Virus record (IMG/VR): IMGVR_UViG_3300035698_000849
Coordinates: 1 to 23,275 of that record
Source: a virus
Length of the DNA: 23,275 nt
Direction: 5' to 3' (one strand)
Position 1 is the stretch's first letter. Each line of letters starts with the position of its first letter. Shown here one piece after another: positions 13,913 to 21,971 of the stretch. The position numbers and the translations under genes are program-made. The notes beneath the pieces were generated by a model. That model made no database searches and was not told the DNA's origin. It saw only the letters and a list, made by a program, of their open reading frames with translations.

Positions 13913-14233
13913 ATGTCAATTTCTAAGTTTTTTACAACTACATTTACAGCAAAGCGCATGACATGGGTAGGAGATGACTACTCAGAACTTGCAACTATTC
14001 CTGGATTTAATGGTCACCTACAGCAAACAGAAGCTGTAATGGCTGAGTCACTAGGTATGAAGTTCACTGAAACTTTTACAATATGGTGCGCCATAGATAC
14101 AGCAGTTCAGAGAGATGACAGAATTAACTCAGGAGGGGTAAATTATACTGTAAAGTTTGTGCAAGAATTACTTGTTGGAATAGATAAACATTTACAATTA
14201 GTGGTTGAAAAAATGCCAAAAGATTATGACTAG
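13913..14233 (+). CDS. Head closure / head-tail stopper protein, 106 aa
   Basis: A small beta-rich protein: FFTTTFTAKRMTWVGDDYSE, then GFNGHLQQTEAVMAESLGMK, FTETFTIWCAIDTAVQRDDR and INSGGVNYTVKFVQELLVGI, ending in a strand. That strand-rich barrel with the phrase D-R-I-x-x-x-G-x-x-Y-x-V resembles head-tail joining (stopper) proteins such as SPP1 gp16 or HK97 gp7. It keeps DNA from leaking after packaging. It begins two bases after the adaptor and overlaps the next gene by eight bases. Confidence 0.75.
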   Translation: MSISKFFTTTFTAKRMTWVGDDYSELATIPGFNGHLQQTEAVMAESLGMKFTETFTIWCAIDTAVQRDDRINSGGVNYTVKFVQELLVGIDKHLQLVVEKMPKDYD

Positions 14234-14672
14234 AGTAACAATAACAACACAAGGATTCAAAAAGCTTGAAAAAGCAATAAGAAACAACCCTAAAGTTGTA
14301 GCAGTTCAAGGTAGATTGTTCTTAAATAGAGGAATAATGGCATACAGGAGAGTTATCGAGGGTGCGCCATGGCGTGTAGGACAAAGCGGGGGTGGTGTAC
14401 CAGTTGATACAGGAGACCTAAAACGATCACACACATACAGCGTTCAAGGATTAAAGGGTGTAGTAAAGTTTGACGAAAACCCAAACCCTAGTGGCTCTCG
14501 TAGTCCATACGGCGCGATTGTACACGGTAGGGAGTCAAAATCGACCCGTATGAGAGGAAAAAACTTAAAAACGCGACCATGGCTCAACTATGCAGTTAAT
14601 CAAGCAGATGGGGAGGTAGAGAGGCTATATCGGGCATTTCTAAAAGAAGTAACTAGCAAACTAGCATCATGA
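14226..14672 (+). CDS. HK97 gp10-like neck protein, 148 aa
   Basis: I use ATG 14226 (MTRVTITTQGFKKLEKAIRN) rather than the upstream in-frame ATG at 14205, which lies deep in the stopper gene. The HK97 gp10 pattern is present: a first amphipathic helix, APWRVGQSGGGVPVDTGDLK with the V-D-T-G-x-L core, PYGAIVHGRESKS, then KTRPWLNYAVNQ and a closing helix. Such proteins work where head joins tail. ATGA overlap with the next gene. Confidence 0.85.
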   Translation: MTRVTITTQGFKKLEKAIRNNPKVVAVQGRLFLNRGIMAYRRVIEGAPWRVGQSGGGVPVDTGDLKRSHTYSVQGLKGVVKFDENPNPSGSRSPYGAIVHGRESKSTRMRGKNLKTRPWLNYAVNQADGEVERLYRAFLKEVTSKLAS

Positions 14673-15094
14673 TTTACCCAACCTTATACACAAAAATAGA
14701 AACTATACTAAATGGCATTTCTGAAATACGAGAAGTGTACGATCACCCAACGCCTAACTTAGAGAAGTACCCTGCGGCGATGTTCTTTCCAACAGGAATG
14801 GAAAACAGCTTTGAAACAACCCAGGACAACATGAAAGTTTACACCTGGAAAGTATTCCTTATTATAGGCACGCGACAAAAATCAGTCAGCGAGATAATGA
14901 GGAATACAATGCCAAAGCTAGTGGATGCATTTCTCCAAGCGGTGGATGATGGGTGGAGTTTTGATGCGATTGATGGGCATAGAGTGTGGACTAAGGTCGA
15001 AGCAGGTTCATGGTCGGTGTCGGATGAAGTGGGGGGATTAGAAGTAACATCAGAATTTGATTTATCAGTTAAATTATTAACAAGTAACAACTAA
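14669..15094 (+). CDS. Tail completion / terminator-type protein, 141 aa
   Basis: Begins with a helix (LYTKIETILNGISEIREVYD) followed by PNLEKYPAAMFFPTGMENSF and alternating strands (TYTWKVFLIIGTRQKSVSEI shape in this copy), and it ends with SEFDLSVKLLTSNN. The P-x-x-x-YPAAxxFP pattern and position between gp10-like and tail tube genes fit tail completion proteins that cap the tail tube and bind the head. It is a position-and-shape assignment. Starts within the gp10-like stop (ATGA). Confidence 0.75.
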   Translation: MIYPTLYTKIETILNGISEIREVYDHPTPNLEKYPAAMFFPTGMENSFETTQDNMKVYTWKVFLIIGTRQKSVSEIMRNTMPKLVDAFLQAVDDGWSFDAIDGHRVWTKVEAGSWSVSDEVGGLEVTSEFDLSVKLLTSNN

Positions 15095-15101
15095 CAATTA
15101 T

Positions 15102-16091
15102 ATGAGTGAAATTATAGGAAGAGATATACAAATAGGATTTGCAACAGAAGCAACTCGCGGTACAGGCGAAAGTACAGTTGACAAGTGGCAAAAAAATGTG
15201 ACAGCAAATGTTGTCGAAAGAGCAGAGCATGTTATCGATGACACAACGCGCGGAGTATTAGAAGACTCAATGGGTAGGCGAGTAACACAAAAATGGGTCG
15301 AGGGAGATATGGAGGGAATTGTTCATGCAGACTCTATTGGGTACATGCTCGCTTCTCTTTATGGAAAAGTGACAAGTGCAGTAGTTTCTGGCTCAGTTTA
15401 CAGTCACATCTTTGCATTAAAACAAAGCATTATTCACCAAAGCCTAACATTGTTTGGAATTGATGGTGCGGTGCAAAAAATTAAGTACGCAGGGTGTATG
15501 TTAAGTACATTAGAACTTAATGCAACCGTTGATGATTTTATCCGATTTACAAGTAGTTTCATCGGACAAACAGCAACAGACCACACAGAAGCATCTTCAT
15601 ACGATACAGAATACGACTTTATTGGGCGCGACATTACTGTAAAAGTTGCAGATGCAGAGGCAGGATTGGCTGCAGCACCTGCTATCAAGTTAAAAAGTAT
15701 TGACGTTTCATTTGATCAAGGAGGTATTCGAGATCACGTATTCGGTTCATATACACCAGGCGGTGTCTACAACTCAAAGATGGCAATCGAGGGTTCATTT
15801 GCTCTAAACTTTGCAGACGAAACATTCAAAGATTTATATCTTGGAGACAGTGCAAAATACATGCAAATTACAATCACTGGTGCTGCAGATATTGGGGGTG
15901 GAGAAAATCCATCACTTGTAATCTTAATGAACAAAGTATTAATTTCAGACTGGAATCGTTCAGGAGGTGCGGACGAGCTTGTATCTGAGGAAGTTTCATT
16001 CAAAGCGTTCTACAACGAAACAGACGGAGAACAAAGCACTTTCACGTTGCAAAACTTGACTGCAACATATCCAAACGTACCAACTTCATAA
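15102..16091 (+). CDS. Major tail tube protein, 329 aa
   Basis: Starts MSEIIGRDIQIGFATEATRG, a frequent beginning of this tail tube group, with VDKWQKNVTANVVERAEHVI after it. The middle is beta-rich, LYGKVTSAVVSGSVYSHIFA and HQSLTLFGIDGAVQKIKYAG, and it ends with strands and a threonine-rich tail. It stacks into the tube through which DNA passes. At 329 residues it is somewhat longer than the common ~150-250, in line with two-domain tube proteins. The position before the chaperone and tape measure genes confirms it. Confidence 0.88.
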   Translation: MSEIIGRDIQIGFATEATRGTGESTVDKWQKNVTANVVERAEHVIDDTTRGVLEDSMGRRVTQKWVEGDMEGIVHADSIGYMLASLYGKVTSAVVSGSVYSHIFALKQSIIHQSLTLFGIDGAVQKIKYAGCMLSTLELNATVDDFIRFTSSFIGQTATDHTEASSYDTEYDFIGRDITVKVADAEAGLAAAPAIKLKSIDVSFDQGGIRDHVFGSYTPGGVYNSKMAIEGSFALNFADETFKDLYLGDSAKYMQITITGAADIGGGENPSLVILMNKVLISDWNRSGGADELVSEEVSFKAFYNETDGEQSTFTLQNLTATYPNVPTS

Positions 16092-16117
16092 CCATTAGAA
16101 AGTAACCTATAAAATCT

Positions 16118-16426
16118 ATGAGTAAAATCCAATTAACAAAATCAGAAGTTAACGTAAAGGACGAACTAAGTTGGGGTGACAGTGAGAAAATTCAATCTGT
16201 TATTATGAGTGGCGCAAAAATGAAAGGAAACGCGCAAGCTGACATGAACTTTGACTTTGACCCGTCTTCAATGCTAGAAGCAAAATACGCGGCGCTAGAA
16301 TGTGCTGTCGTAAGTATTAAGGAGGGAGAGAAAGAGTTTAAGTTTACTCGTGAATGGATGAATGAACTTTCACAGGTTGATGGTGAAAAACTTTACAAAG
16401 CTGTAGATGCACTCTCGTCAAAATAG
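16118..16426 (+). CDS. Tail assembly chaperone, short form (G-like), 102 aa
   Basis: A small, acidic protein: LTKSEVNVKDELSWGDSEKI, then an internal strand-helix part (EAKYAALECAVVSIKEGEKE) and a C-terminal helix (WMNELSQVDGEKLYKAVDAL). Position between tail tube and tape measure, small size, and an overlapping -1 frame after its TAG mark it as the short chaperone form, like lambda gpG. It coats the tape measure during tail building. A few molecules are extended by frameshifting into the frame ending at 16638. Confidence 0.82.
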   Translation: MSKIQLTKSEVNVKDELSWGDSEKIQSVIMSGAKMKGNAQADMNFDFDPSSMLEAKYAALECAVVSIKEGEKEFKFTREWMNELSQVDGEKLYKAVDALSSK

Positions 16427-16477
16427 CAAGGGACTACACACAGCTACAGAGAGAACTGCAGGGAAAACGTAGTCCCT
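16420..16477 (+). promoter_or_regulatory. -1 ribosomal frameshift signal
   Basis: AAAA at 16420-16423 sits directly before the TAG (16424-16426) of the short chaperone. A lysine tRNA on AAA can slip back one base and still pair fully. Five bases downstream of the A-run, AGGGACTAC (16429-16437) pairs perfectly with GTAGTCCCT (16469-16477), a 9-bp stem of the kind that stalls ribosomes. Slip site, stop in the next position and stem spacing together make a good signal, although it is not the classic seven-base form. Confidence 0.8.
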
Positions 16478-16638
16478 CGAAATTAGTCCAAATGGAACTT
16501 TTCTCTCGAACATACGGATGGACACCAAAGCAAATAAGAGATACAAGCATTCAAGACATAGAAGACTACAAATCTATTATAAGCATTCGCAATCAAATAG
16601 AGAGAGCGGAAAATAAAAAGCAAAACCGTGGCAGATAA
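16423..16638 (+). CDS. Tail assembly chaperone extension (T part of G-T fusion)
   Basis: The -1 frame continues from the slip site as IARDYTQLQRELQGKRSPSK, then LVQMELFSRTYGWTPKQIRD and a basic end, stopping with TAA at 16636-16638. It adds 71 residues to the 102 of the short form (173 in all). In lambda and related phages this part binds the tape measure and tail tube. The phrase FSRTYGWTPKQIRD is typical of this part. It has no good start of its own at its beginning, so it is probably made only by frameshifting. Its last codons overlap the tape measure GTG at 16628. Confidence 0.82.
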   Translation: MARDYTQLQRELQGKRSPSKLVQMELFSRTYGWTPKQIRDTSIQDIEDYKSIISIRNQIERAENKKQNRGR

Positions 16639-18508
16639 CAGACACTTGAATATAATACTTGACTTGAAAAATAACGCCTCTAAAGAATTAGAGGGGTTTC
16701 AAGGTAAGTTGCAAGGCTTAAAACCAACGTTCCAAAAAATGGCTCTTGTTGGTACTGCTGCGTTTGCTGCTTTGTCTGTAGGAATTGGAAAGACAGTACA
16801 AGGTGCTGCAGAAGCCGAGGGAACGTGGAATAAGTTTAATACAGTATTCGGGGAAGGCGCAGATGAAATGAAAGACTTTATAAACGAAATCAGAAAGACA
16901 ATGCCAACAGCAACACATGAGATTGCAAGATTGGCGGCAGATATGCAGGACTTACTTGTACCTATGGGATTGGCCCGCGATCAAGCAGCCGGAATGTCAA
17001 AAGGCTTCTTGGATGTAGCAAACAAAATAGCGGCATTCAATGATGTAGACCCGTCAGAAGTTCTCGAAGCTATTAAGTCAGGTCTTTCTGGATCGTCTGA
17101 ACCACTTAAAAGATTCGGTGTAAATGCACTTGAAACAGCACTTGAAACAAGAGCGCTCAAAGATGGACTTCTTGGAGTTGGTGGGTCATTCAAAGACCTT
17201 GCACCTGAAATCCGGGCCCAAGTTAGAGCGCAGGCACTTCTTGCACAAGTAATTGATAACTCGTCCGATGCAATCAATGGGTTTGAGGCAAACAATGATT
17301 CGTTTATACGCCGACAGCAAGACATGAAAGCAACAATGAAAGAAATTAATGTTGTTATTGGTAATGTATTCTTGCCTATTATAGACAGTGTTATAAAAAA
17401 ATTAAAACCAGTAGTAGACAAGTTTTCAGTATGGGCTAAAGAAAATCCCAAGCTCATTAAAACAATCGTAGTTGTTACCGCCGCAGTAGTGTCAATTACA
17501 GCAATTCTCGGATTCTTAGGGTTAGCAATATTAGCTCTAACACCTGTTCTGGGCGCGTTTGCGACATTGGTGGGATTGATTACTTTACCAATGCTTCTTA
17601 TTGTTGGAGCCATAGGATTAGTTATTGCTGCAATAATACTTATGACGAGGCACTGGGAAACAATTCAAGCATTCTTTGTTGGACTATGGGAAAGTATATG
17701 GGGGTTTGTAAGTAATCTATGGACAAAAATATCAGACTTTTTCACGGAAGTGTTCGGAGGTATTGGAAACTTTTTTGTGGAAACCTTTGAAAAAATTAAA
17801 AATACTTTTGTTACTGTATTTGATTTTATGTTGGGACTATGGGTTTTCTTTTTAGACACATTCTTTCCTCAATGGAATGAATGGCTCATCGGACTAAAGT
17901 TAATATTTGAGAACACCTGGAATGGAATTAAAGAATTCTTTTCTTTATGGTGGGATGGTTTTATTGAAAACTTAACTCAAAAACTAACCATAGTGAAAAA
18001 CATTATATCTGCAATAAGTGAGGTGATTAAATCAGTATTTACTGTTGTCTGGGAAGCGATCAAAGCTATTGTCTTAACCATCGTAGATGCAATTAAAAAC
18101 AAAGTTGTGGAATCAATGGAAACGATCAAAGGATATATTGAACCAATTATTGATCTAGTTCAAAGACTAATAAATAAATTAAGTGAAGTAGGTGCATCAG
18201 TTGGGTCAGGGTTTGGAAAGATTAAAGACAAGATTGGTGGTTTCTTTTCTGACATGGTTGACAAAGGAGGAGATGCTCGCGGAGGTGGTGGAGATGGTGG
18301 CGCAGTAGATGACGGAGTAATCACACCAGATGGAAAAATTATCTCAACAAATCCTAAAGACTTTCTTATAGCAACAAAAAAGCCGGGAGACCTAGCAGGA
18401 GGTTCAGGAATGACAATCATTATTAATGGTGGAATATTTGGATCAGATGCACCTGAAGAATTAGCAAATCAAATTATTGAAAAACTTAATCTTGTAGCAC
18501 AAACATGA
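16628..18508 (+). CDS. Tail tape measure protein, 626 aa
   Basis: Starts at GTG 16628, overlapping the chaperone extension. The first part, LNIILDLKNNASKELEGFQG and the alanine-rich helices to ~90, is typical of tape measures. The domain ~95-265 (ATHEIARLAADMQDLLVPMG, then AAFNDVDPSEVLEAIKSGLS) is the common TP901-like core. Hydrophobic stretches at ~280-340 (KTIVVVTAAVVSITAILGFL; LLIVGAIGLVIAAIILMTRH) could enter the host membrane at DNA injection. A helical part with repeated WESIWGFV-like units follows, and the end has a Gly-rich linker. The length predicts a short siphovirus tail, roughly 90 nm by the usual 0.15 nm per residue rule. Confidence 0.92.
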   Translation: MADNRHLNIILDLKNNASKELEGFQGKLQGLKPTFQKMALVGTAAFAALSVGIGKTVQGAAEAEGTWNKFNTVFGEGADEMKDFINEIRKTMPTATHEIARLAADMQDLLVPMGLARDQAAGMSKGFLDVANKIAAFNDVDPSEVLEAIKSGLSGSSEPLKRFGVNALETALETRALKDGLLGVGGSFKDLAPEIRAQVRAQALLAQVIDNSSDAINGFEANNDSFIRRQQDMKATMKEINVVIGNVFLPIIDSVIKKLKPVVDKFSVWAKENPKLIKTIVVVTAAVVSITAILGFLGLAILALTPVLGAFATLVGLITLPMLLIVGAIGLVIAAIILMTRHWETIQAFFVGLWESIWGFVSNLWTKISDFFTEVFGGIGNFFVETFEKIKNTFVTVFDFMLGLWVFFLDTFFPQWNEWLIGLKLIFENTWNGIKEFFSLWWDGFIENLTQKLTIVKNIISAISEVIKSVFTVVWEAIKAIVLTIVDAIKNKVVESMETIKGYIEPIIDLVQRLINKLSEVGASVGSGFGKIKDKIGGFFSDMVDKGGDARGGGGDGGAVDDGVITPDGKIISTNPKDFLIATKKPGDLAGGSGMTIIINGGIFGSDAPEELANQIIEKLNLVAQT

Positions 18509-19953
18509 GTGTAATTTTAACAATCGATGGAGTAGACAAATCGAGCGTTATTTTATGGAAAACTCTTGACCGTGACAATCGGCTAAACAATCAGCCAGAT
18601 ACTCTCACGTTCTCGATAAGAAAAACCGAGAGTCAGACATATGAACCGCCTATATTCAAAGAAGTTATATTAACGATAAACGGCATCCGAGAATTTGGAG
18701 GTCGTATTATTCGTATTGATCAACAACTAGTAAACGCAAAAATGATTCAGTACAAAGTCACATGCCAGGATTATATATATGACCTTAACGGACAGCTTGT
18801 AACCGAAAGATATACAGATACAAATGTCCAGGCTGTAATTCTTGACATAATAACAAAGTACACAACAGGTTTTACTACTGCGGGTGTTTCAGCACTAGGT
18901 CTATCAATCGACTCTGTGGCATTTAATAGAATAACTGTTGCGGAGGCCATGGAAAAACTGGCAAGGCTTACAGCTTATTCTTGGTACGTTGATTATAATA
19001 AAGACGTTCACTTCTTTCCAAAAAATGAAGAAGTTGCACCTTTTAATCTTACTGATAACGAGGCAAGTCCAGACTTCAATAAATACATATATAATTCTTT
19101 GACGTTGCAAGACGATCTTTCTCAATTACGAAACACAATACTTGTGCAGGGAGGGGAAAAGATAGGAAACACTCGCTCAATTACACGTCTTGGCTCAGAG
19201 TTATCAAGCGAGGGAAGTATGAATCTAGAATATAAGTTTTCAGAAAAGCCTGCTGTGACAGTTGATAGTGTCGCTCAAACAGTAGGTATTGACTTCATTG
19301 ATGATGAGTTATTATTCGATTGTGTGTGGAGTTTTCAACAAAAATATATCAGGTTTACTGCGGGAAATATTCCAACAGCACTGCAGTCAATAGATGCAAG
19401 TGGAACTCCTCTCTATCCAATTATTGTAAACGTACCAGAACCTATTTCGGTGGCAGAGTACGGAGTAAAAGAATTTGCTGTGCGTGACAAAACAATTCTT
19501 TCAGATGACGAAGCAATAGAGCGCGCACTTGCGGAGATTAGAGCGTATGGTGAAAATCTTATAAGTGGTGCATTTGAAACAGAGGTTCCGGGATTGCGAG
19601 CGGGCCAATTAATTTCGATTGTTGATACATTCCAAGGTATAGGCGAACAGGTTGTAATACAACAAGTAAAACTTATTCCAACCGATCCGAATGGCGACAA
19701 GTTATTGTTCAAAGTAAAATTTGCTACATTAAAAAAAATGGGCATTCTTGAATTTTTACAAAAGCAACTTCTCGATGAAGAATTGTCAGAAGACGAAGCG
19801 GAAACATTGTTATCTTTCTTGATATTATCCGACACCGCAACATTTTCAGATGTGCTTTCAACACCGTCAATTAGTACCGGGCCTTACAAGTGGTCGAACG
19901 ATGTAGGAACTACACCCGACAAGTTAATTATGAATTTTGGTACTTGGTCATAG
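18505..19953 (+). CDS. Tail hub / baseplate-like tail protein, 482 aa
   Basis: Overlaps the tape measure stop (ATGA). The start MSVILTIDGVDKSSVILWKT with TLTFSIRKTESQTYEPPIFK, then FGGRIIRIDQQLVNAKMIQY and VTCQDYIYDLNGQLVTERYT, is a beta-rich ring-forming domain found in tail hub proteins. LARLTAYSWYVDYNKDVHFF near 155-175 is another frequent hub phrase. It ends LSFLILSDTATFSDVLSTPS. A separate distal tail protein gene is not visible, so this protein may do both jobs of closing the tail tip and holding fibres. The last bases run into the promoter at 19937-19966. Confidence 0.75.
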   Translation: MSVILTIDGVDKSSVILWKTLDRDNRLNNQPDTLTFSIRKTESQTYEPPIFKEVILTINGIREFGGRIIRIDQQLVNAKMIQYKVTCQDYIYDLNGQLVTERYTDTNVQAVILDIITKYTTGFTTAGVSALGLSIDSVAFNRITVAEAMEKLARLTAYSWYVDYNKDVHFFPKNEEVAPFNLTDNEASPDFNKYIYNSLTLQDDLSQLRNTILVQGGEKIGNTRSITRLGSELSSEGSMNLEYKFSEKPAVTVDSVAQTVGIDFIDDELLFDCVWSFQQKYIRFTAGNIPTALQSIDASGTPLYPIIVNVPEPISVAEYGVKEFAVRDKTILSDDEAIERALAEIRAYGENLISGAFETEVPGLRAGQLISIVDTFQGIGEQVVIQQVKLIPTDPNGDKLLFKVKFATLKKMGILEFLQKQLLDEELSEDEAETLLSFLILSDTATFSDVLSTPSISTGPYKWSNDVGTTPDKLIMNFGTWS

Positions 19954-19966
19954 ACTGTGTTATAAT
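19937..19966 (+). promoter_or_regulatory. Promoter of the tail-fibre cluster (extended -10)
   Basis: TATAAT at 19961-19966 preceded by TGT, identical in TGTTATAAT to the portal promoter. A partial -35 (TTGGTA) lies at 19937-19942 with an 18-base spacer. The predicted start is near 19973. The -35 overlaps the end of the hub gene. Confidence 0.65.
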
Positions 19967-19977
19967 TATAATATCCC

Positions 19978-20026
19978 AACGGAATAACCGCAGGATGTCA
20001 AAAACCTAAAGTTATTCAAATCTATT
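19978..20026 (+). promoter_or_regulatory. Structured leader RNA, copy 2 (upstream of fibre cluster)
   Basis: AACGGAATAACCGCAGG (19978-19994) is the same core as in copy 1, with C changed to T. Here GAATAAC (19982-19988) pairs perfectly with GTTATTC (20011-20017). As in copy 1, the 3' strand follows an AAAG/TAAAG run. AGG and CCT in between (19992-19994, 20004-20006 area) can form a short inner stem. The ATG follows at 20027. The core is at the very start of the predicted transcript in both places. Confidence 0.55.
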
Positions 20027-20230
20027 ATGAAAATTGAAAAAGCAAATACAGTAAAAAATAACGCAGTAGACATAACCCGCTCTCCCGTAATACAGCCTAA
20101 AATACGTTATACTTTAGATGATATTAGAAAGAAAATAGAATATCTTGATATGTCTATTCAAAAGTTTCAAGCAACAAAAGCAGAATTGCAAACATTATAT
20201 AATCAATCAGATGCAAAAATTAAAGAATAA
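20027..20230 (+). CDS. Small helical protein, 67 aa
   Basis: First gene behind the second leader. The N-terminus is extended (MKIEKANTVKNNAVDITRSP), then a long helix (LDDIRKKIEYLDMSIQKFQA, KAELQTLYNQSDAKIKE) with heptad-like spacing suggests a coiled coil. It stops two bases before the next gene. It could be a small tail or fibre assembly helper, by location only. No known family is recognised. Confidence 0.7.
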   Translation: MKIEKANTVKNNAVDITRSPVIQPKIRYTLDDIRKKIEYLDMSIQKFQATKAELQTLYNQSDAKIKE

Positions 20231-20231
20231 C

Positions 20232-20672
20232 ATGTCGTTCATAGGAAAACTAACTATTCGTAAATATAAAAACGGAAAACTTATTAGTGTTCAAAAAGAA
20301 ACAAATAAGGTAGTCAGCTCTAGCGGTTACGGGCGAAATCTTGTAATACGCCAATTAGCAAACGACCAGACCTATGGAATTGCTATCAATAGCGCAAAGA
20401 TTGGAGATGATGACACACCGCCTACTAACGGCGACACAGACCTAGGAAATGCAATCGTTTCAGGAATACTCGTAGCAAATCAGTCAGTGTCAAACGACAG
20501 TGCAACATTTCAGTTTTTTATAAGCGCAGGAACGTTACCTGATGGAACTTATGAAGAGTTCGGAATGTTTATCGGTGGGCGTTTATTTTCAAGGGCAGTA
20601 TTTTCAAGTCCTTATTCAAAATCTGTAGGAGAGGACACGCGTGTAGATTATCAAATAACTTTAACTGGATAA
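20232..20672 (+). CDS. Tail-fibre-associated protein, 146 aa
   Basis: I use ATG 20232 (MSFIGKLTIRKYKNGKLISV); the longer frame from 20145 overlaps the previous gene. The protein is beta-rich and polar: VVSSSGYGRNLVIRQLANDQ, AINSAKIGDDDTPPTNGDTD, SNDSATFQFFISAGTLPDGT, YEEFGMFIGGRLFSRAVFSS. Strand-turn pairs of this kind, with IGDDDTPPTNGDTDLG followed by TYEEFGMF, are seen in structural tail proteins near fibres of many uncultured phages. It would lie at the tail tip. Its exact role is unknown. Confidence 0.75.
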   Translation: MSFIGKLTIRKYKNGKLISVQKETNKVVSSSGYGRNLVIRQLANDQTYGIAINSAKIGDDDTPPTNGDTDLGNAIVSGILVANQSVSNDSATFQFFISAGTLPDGTYEEFGMFIGGRLFSRAVFSSPYSKSVGEDTRVDYQITLTG

Positions 20673-20673
20673 T

Positions 20674-21948
20674 ATGGGAATTATAGCAGGACAAGATGCT
20701 TTAGCATCAGACTTTATAAACGAGAGCGAAAAAAATGCAACGCCGGCAAATGATGAGGGGCGTGTCTCTAAACTTAATGAAAGCGGATCTATAGATAGTG
20801 TATTTTTACACAGAAGCTCTGGTGATGGTTCAGATGGCGCATTAAATATTGGTGATGGTGTTACCACAACTTTAAATACAGGACAAATTTATAATTACAC
20901 GACTATTGATATCCATATAAATGGAACTCTTAAGTTTACAGGAAATGACTGGATAATTTTAAGAACGACCGGAGATGTTGATATTCAAGGAACTGTTGAA
21001 GCAAAAGGATTAGCTACAGAAACAAAAGGTTTAATTGCATTCGGTGTTGCACTTTCAGGCGGTACACCTATGTCAGAAAGTCTAGGAAAGGGTGGAATCG
21101 CAGGTGATGTAAGTGCAGGTGACGGAGGTGATGATGGAACGACAAGTCCTAGTGATGGAGCGGGTGGAGCTAGTGGTGCAACAGGTGTTGATGGAAATAA
21201 CGGAAATGGAACTACTGTAGGTGGTGGAGGAGGAGGTAGCGATATAGAAGATGGTGGAGGAAACCCAGGATCAAATGCTAGTGGTAAAAATGGTGGCGCA
21301 GGAGGTTCAAATACAAATGACAATGGTGATGGAGGTGCAGGAGGTGCAGGTGTTGATGACGGTAACGGTGGCGCAGGAGGTACAGGAGATAATAGAGTTA
21401 ATGGATATGGTGGCGCAGGAGGAAGTTCAGGTAAAAACGGAGGTAGCGGTGGTGCAGGAGGTGCAGGAGGTCACGGTGCAAAAGGAGGTGATGGATACAT
21501 AAATGGAGGTGATGGTGGTAACGGGCTACAATTCAATAGTTACGGATATGGTGGCGCAGGAGGAAGTGGTGGAATAAAAGGAGGTGACGGTGGCGCAGGA
21601 GGTGCAAGTTCTGACGGTGGTTCAGGTGGCGCAGGTGGAAATGGAACAGGTGGAGCTACCGCATTTTACATGTACTGTGGTGGAGATTTGTCATTTTCTG
21701 GAACACTTAATGCTTTTGGTGGTGATGGAGGTGACGGAGGTGATGCGTTTTCAGTAGGTGGTGTAGGTGGAAACGGAGGTGACGGGAGTGATGTATTTAT
21801 TATTTATACAGGAACAAGTACTGTGTCGGGGTCTATAAATAATACTGGAGGGACTTCAGGGCAAGGTGGTACTAGTAGTGCAGGTGTAAAAGCAAAAAAT
21901 GGAAAAAATGGAAATTCAGGAAGAACTATAATAACTAAAATAGTTTAA
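20674..21948 (+). CDS. Glycine-rich adhesin-like tail protein, 424 aa
   Basis: The N-terminal ~125 residues have a beta-structure part (TIDIHINGTLKFTGNDWIIL, then RTTGDVDIQGTVEAKG), as in proteins with a stacked beta fold. From ~140 to ~330 the chain is dominated by GGAGG, GGDGG and GGNG runs with Asp, Asn and Ser between. A short hydrophobic part (ATAFYMYCGGDLSFSG, ~330-345) separates these from a second Gly-rich run, and it ends GRTIITKIV. Glycine runs of this kind form polyglycine helices in the receptor-binding tip protein gp38 of phage S16 and similar adhesins. I infer a cell-surface binding role; there is no direct sequence match to gp38. Confidence 0.75.
   Translation: MGIIAGQDALASDFINESEKNATPANDEGRVSKLNESGSIDSVFLHRSSGDGSDGALNIGDGVTTTLNTGQIYNYTTIDIHINGTLKFTGNDWIILRTTGDVDIQGTVEAKGLATETKGLIAFGVALSGGTPMSESLGKGGIAGDVSAGDGGDDGTTSPSDGAGGASGATGVDGNNGNGTTVGGGGGGSDIEDGGGNPGSNASGKNGGAGGSNTNDNGDGGAGGAGVDDGNGGAGGTGDNRVNGYGGAGGSSGKNGGSGGAGGAGGHGAKGGDGYINGGDGGNGLQFNSYGYGGAGGSGGIKGGDGGAGGASSDGGSGGAGGNGTGGATAFYMYCGGDLSFSGTLNAFGGDGGDGGDAFSVGGVGGNGGDGSDVFIIYTGTSTVSGSINNTGGTSGQGGTSSAGVKAKNGKNGNSGRTIITKIV
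21292..21602 (+). repeat. Direct repeats in the glycine-rich gene
   Basis: The 14-mer GGTGGCGCAGGAGG occurs exactly at 21292-21305, 21367-21380, 21409-21422, 21550-21563 and 21589-21602, each coding Gly-Gly-Ala-Gly-Gly. Around the third and fourth copies the identity extends to 24 bases (21403-21426 and 21544-21567). Such repeats can expand or contract by recombination, so the gene length may differ between relatives. Confidence 0.85.
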
Positions 21949-21971
21949 TTTAATTATTAATCAATATACAT

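Noticed and set aside
16981-17613. Long minus-strand frame opposite the tape measure (210 aa)
   Set aside because: No recognisable protein pattern; it is a shadow of the tape measure coding sequence, which has clear family features.
20985-21323. Open minus-strand frame (Pro-rich, 112 aa) opposite the glycine-rich gene
   Set aside because: Its PPAPP composition is only the reverse complement of the GGx repeats on the plus strand; no start context and no independent support.
21251-21502. Plus-strand second frame in the glycine-rich gene (83 aa, MVEETQDQM...)
   Set aside because: Its valine/glutamine repeats are the +1 reading of the Gly codons; no start context of its own.
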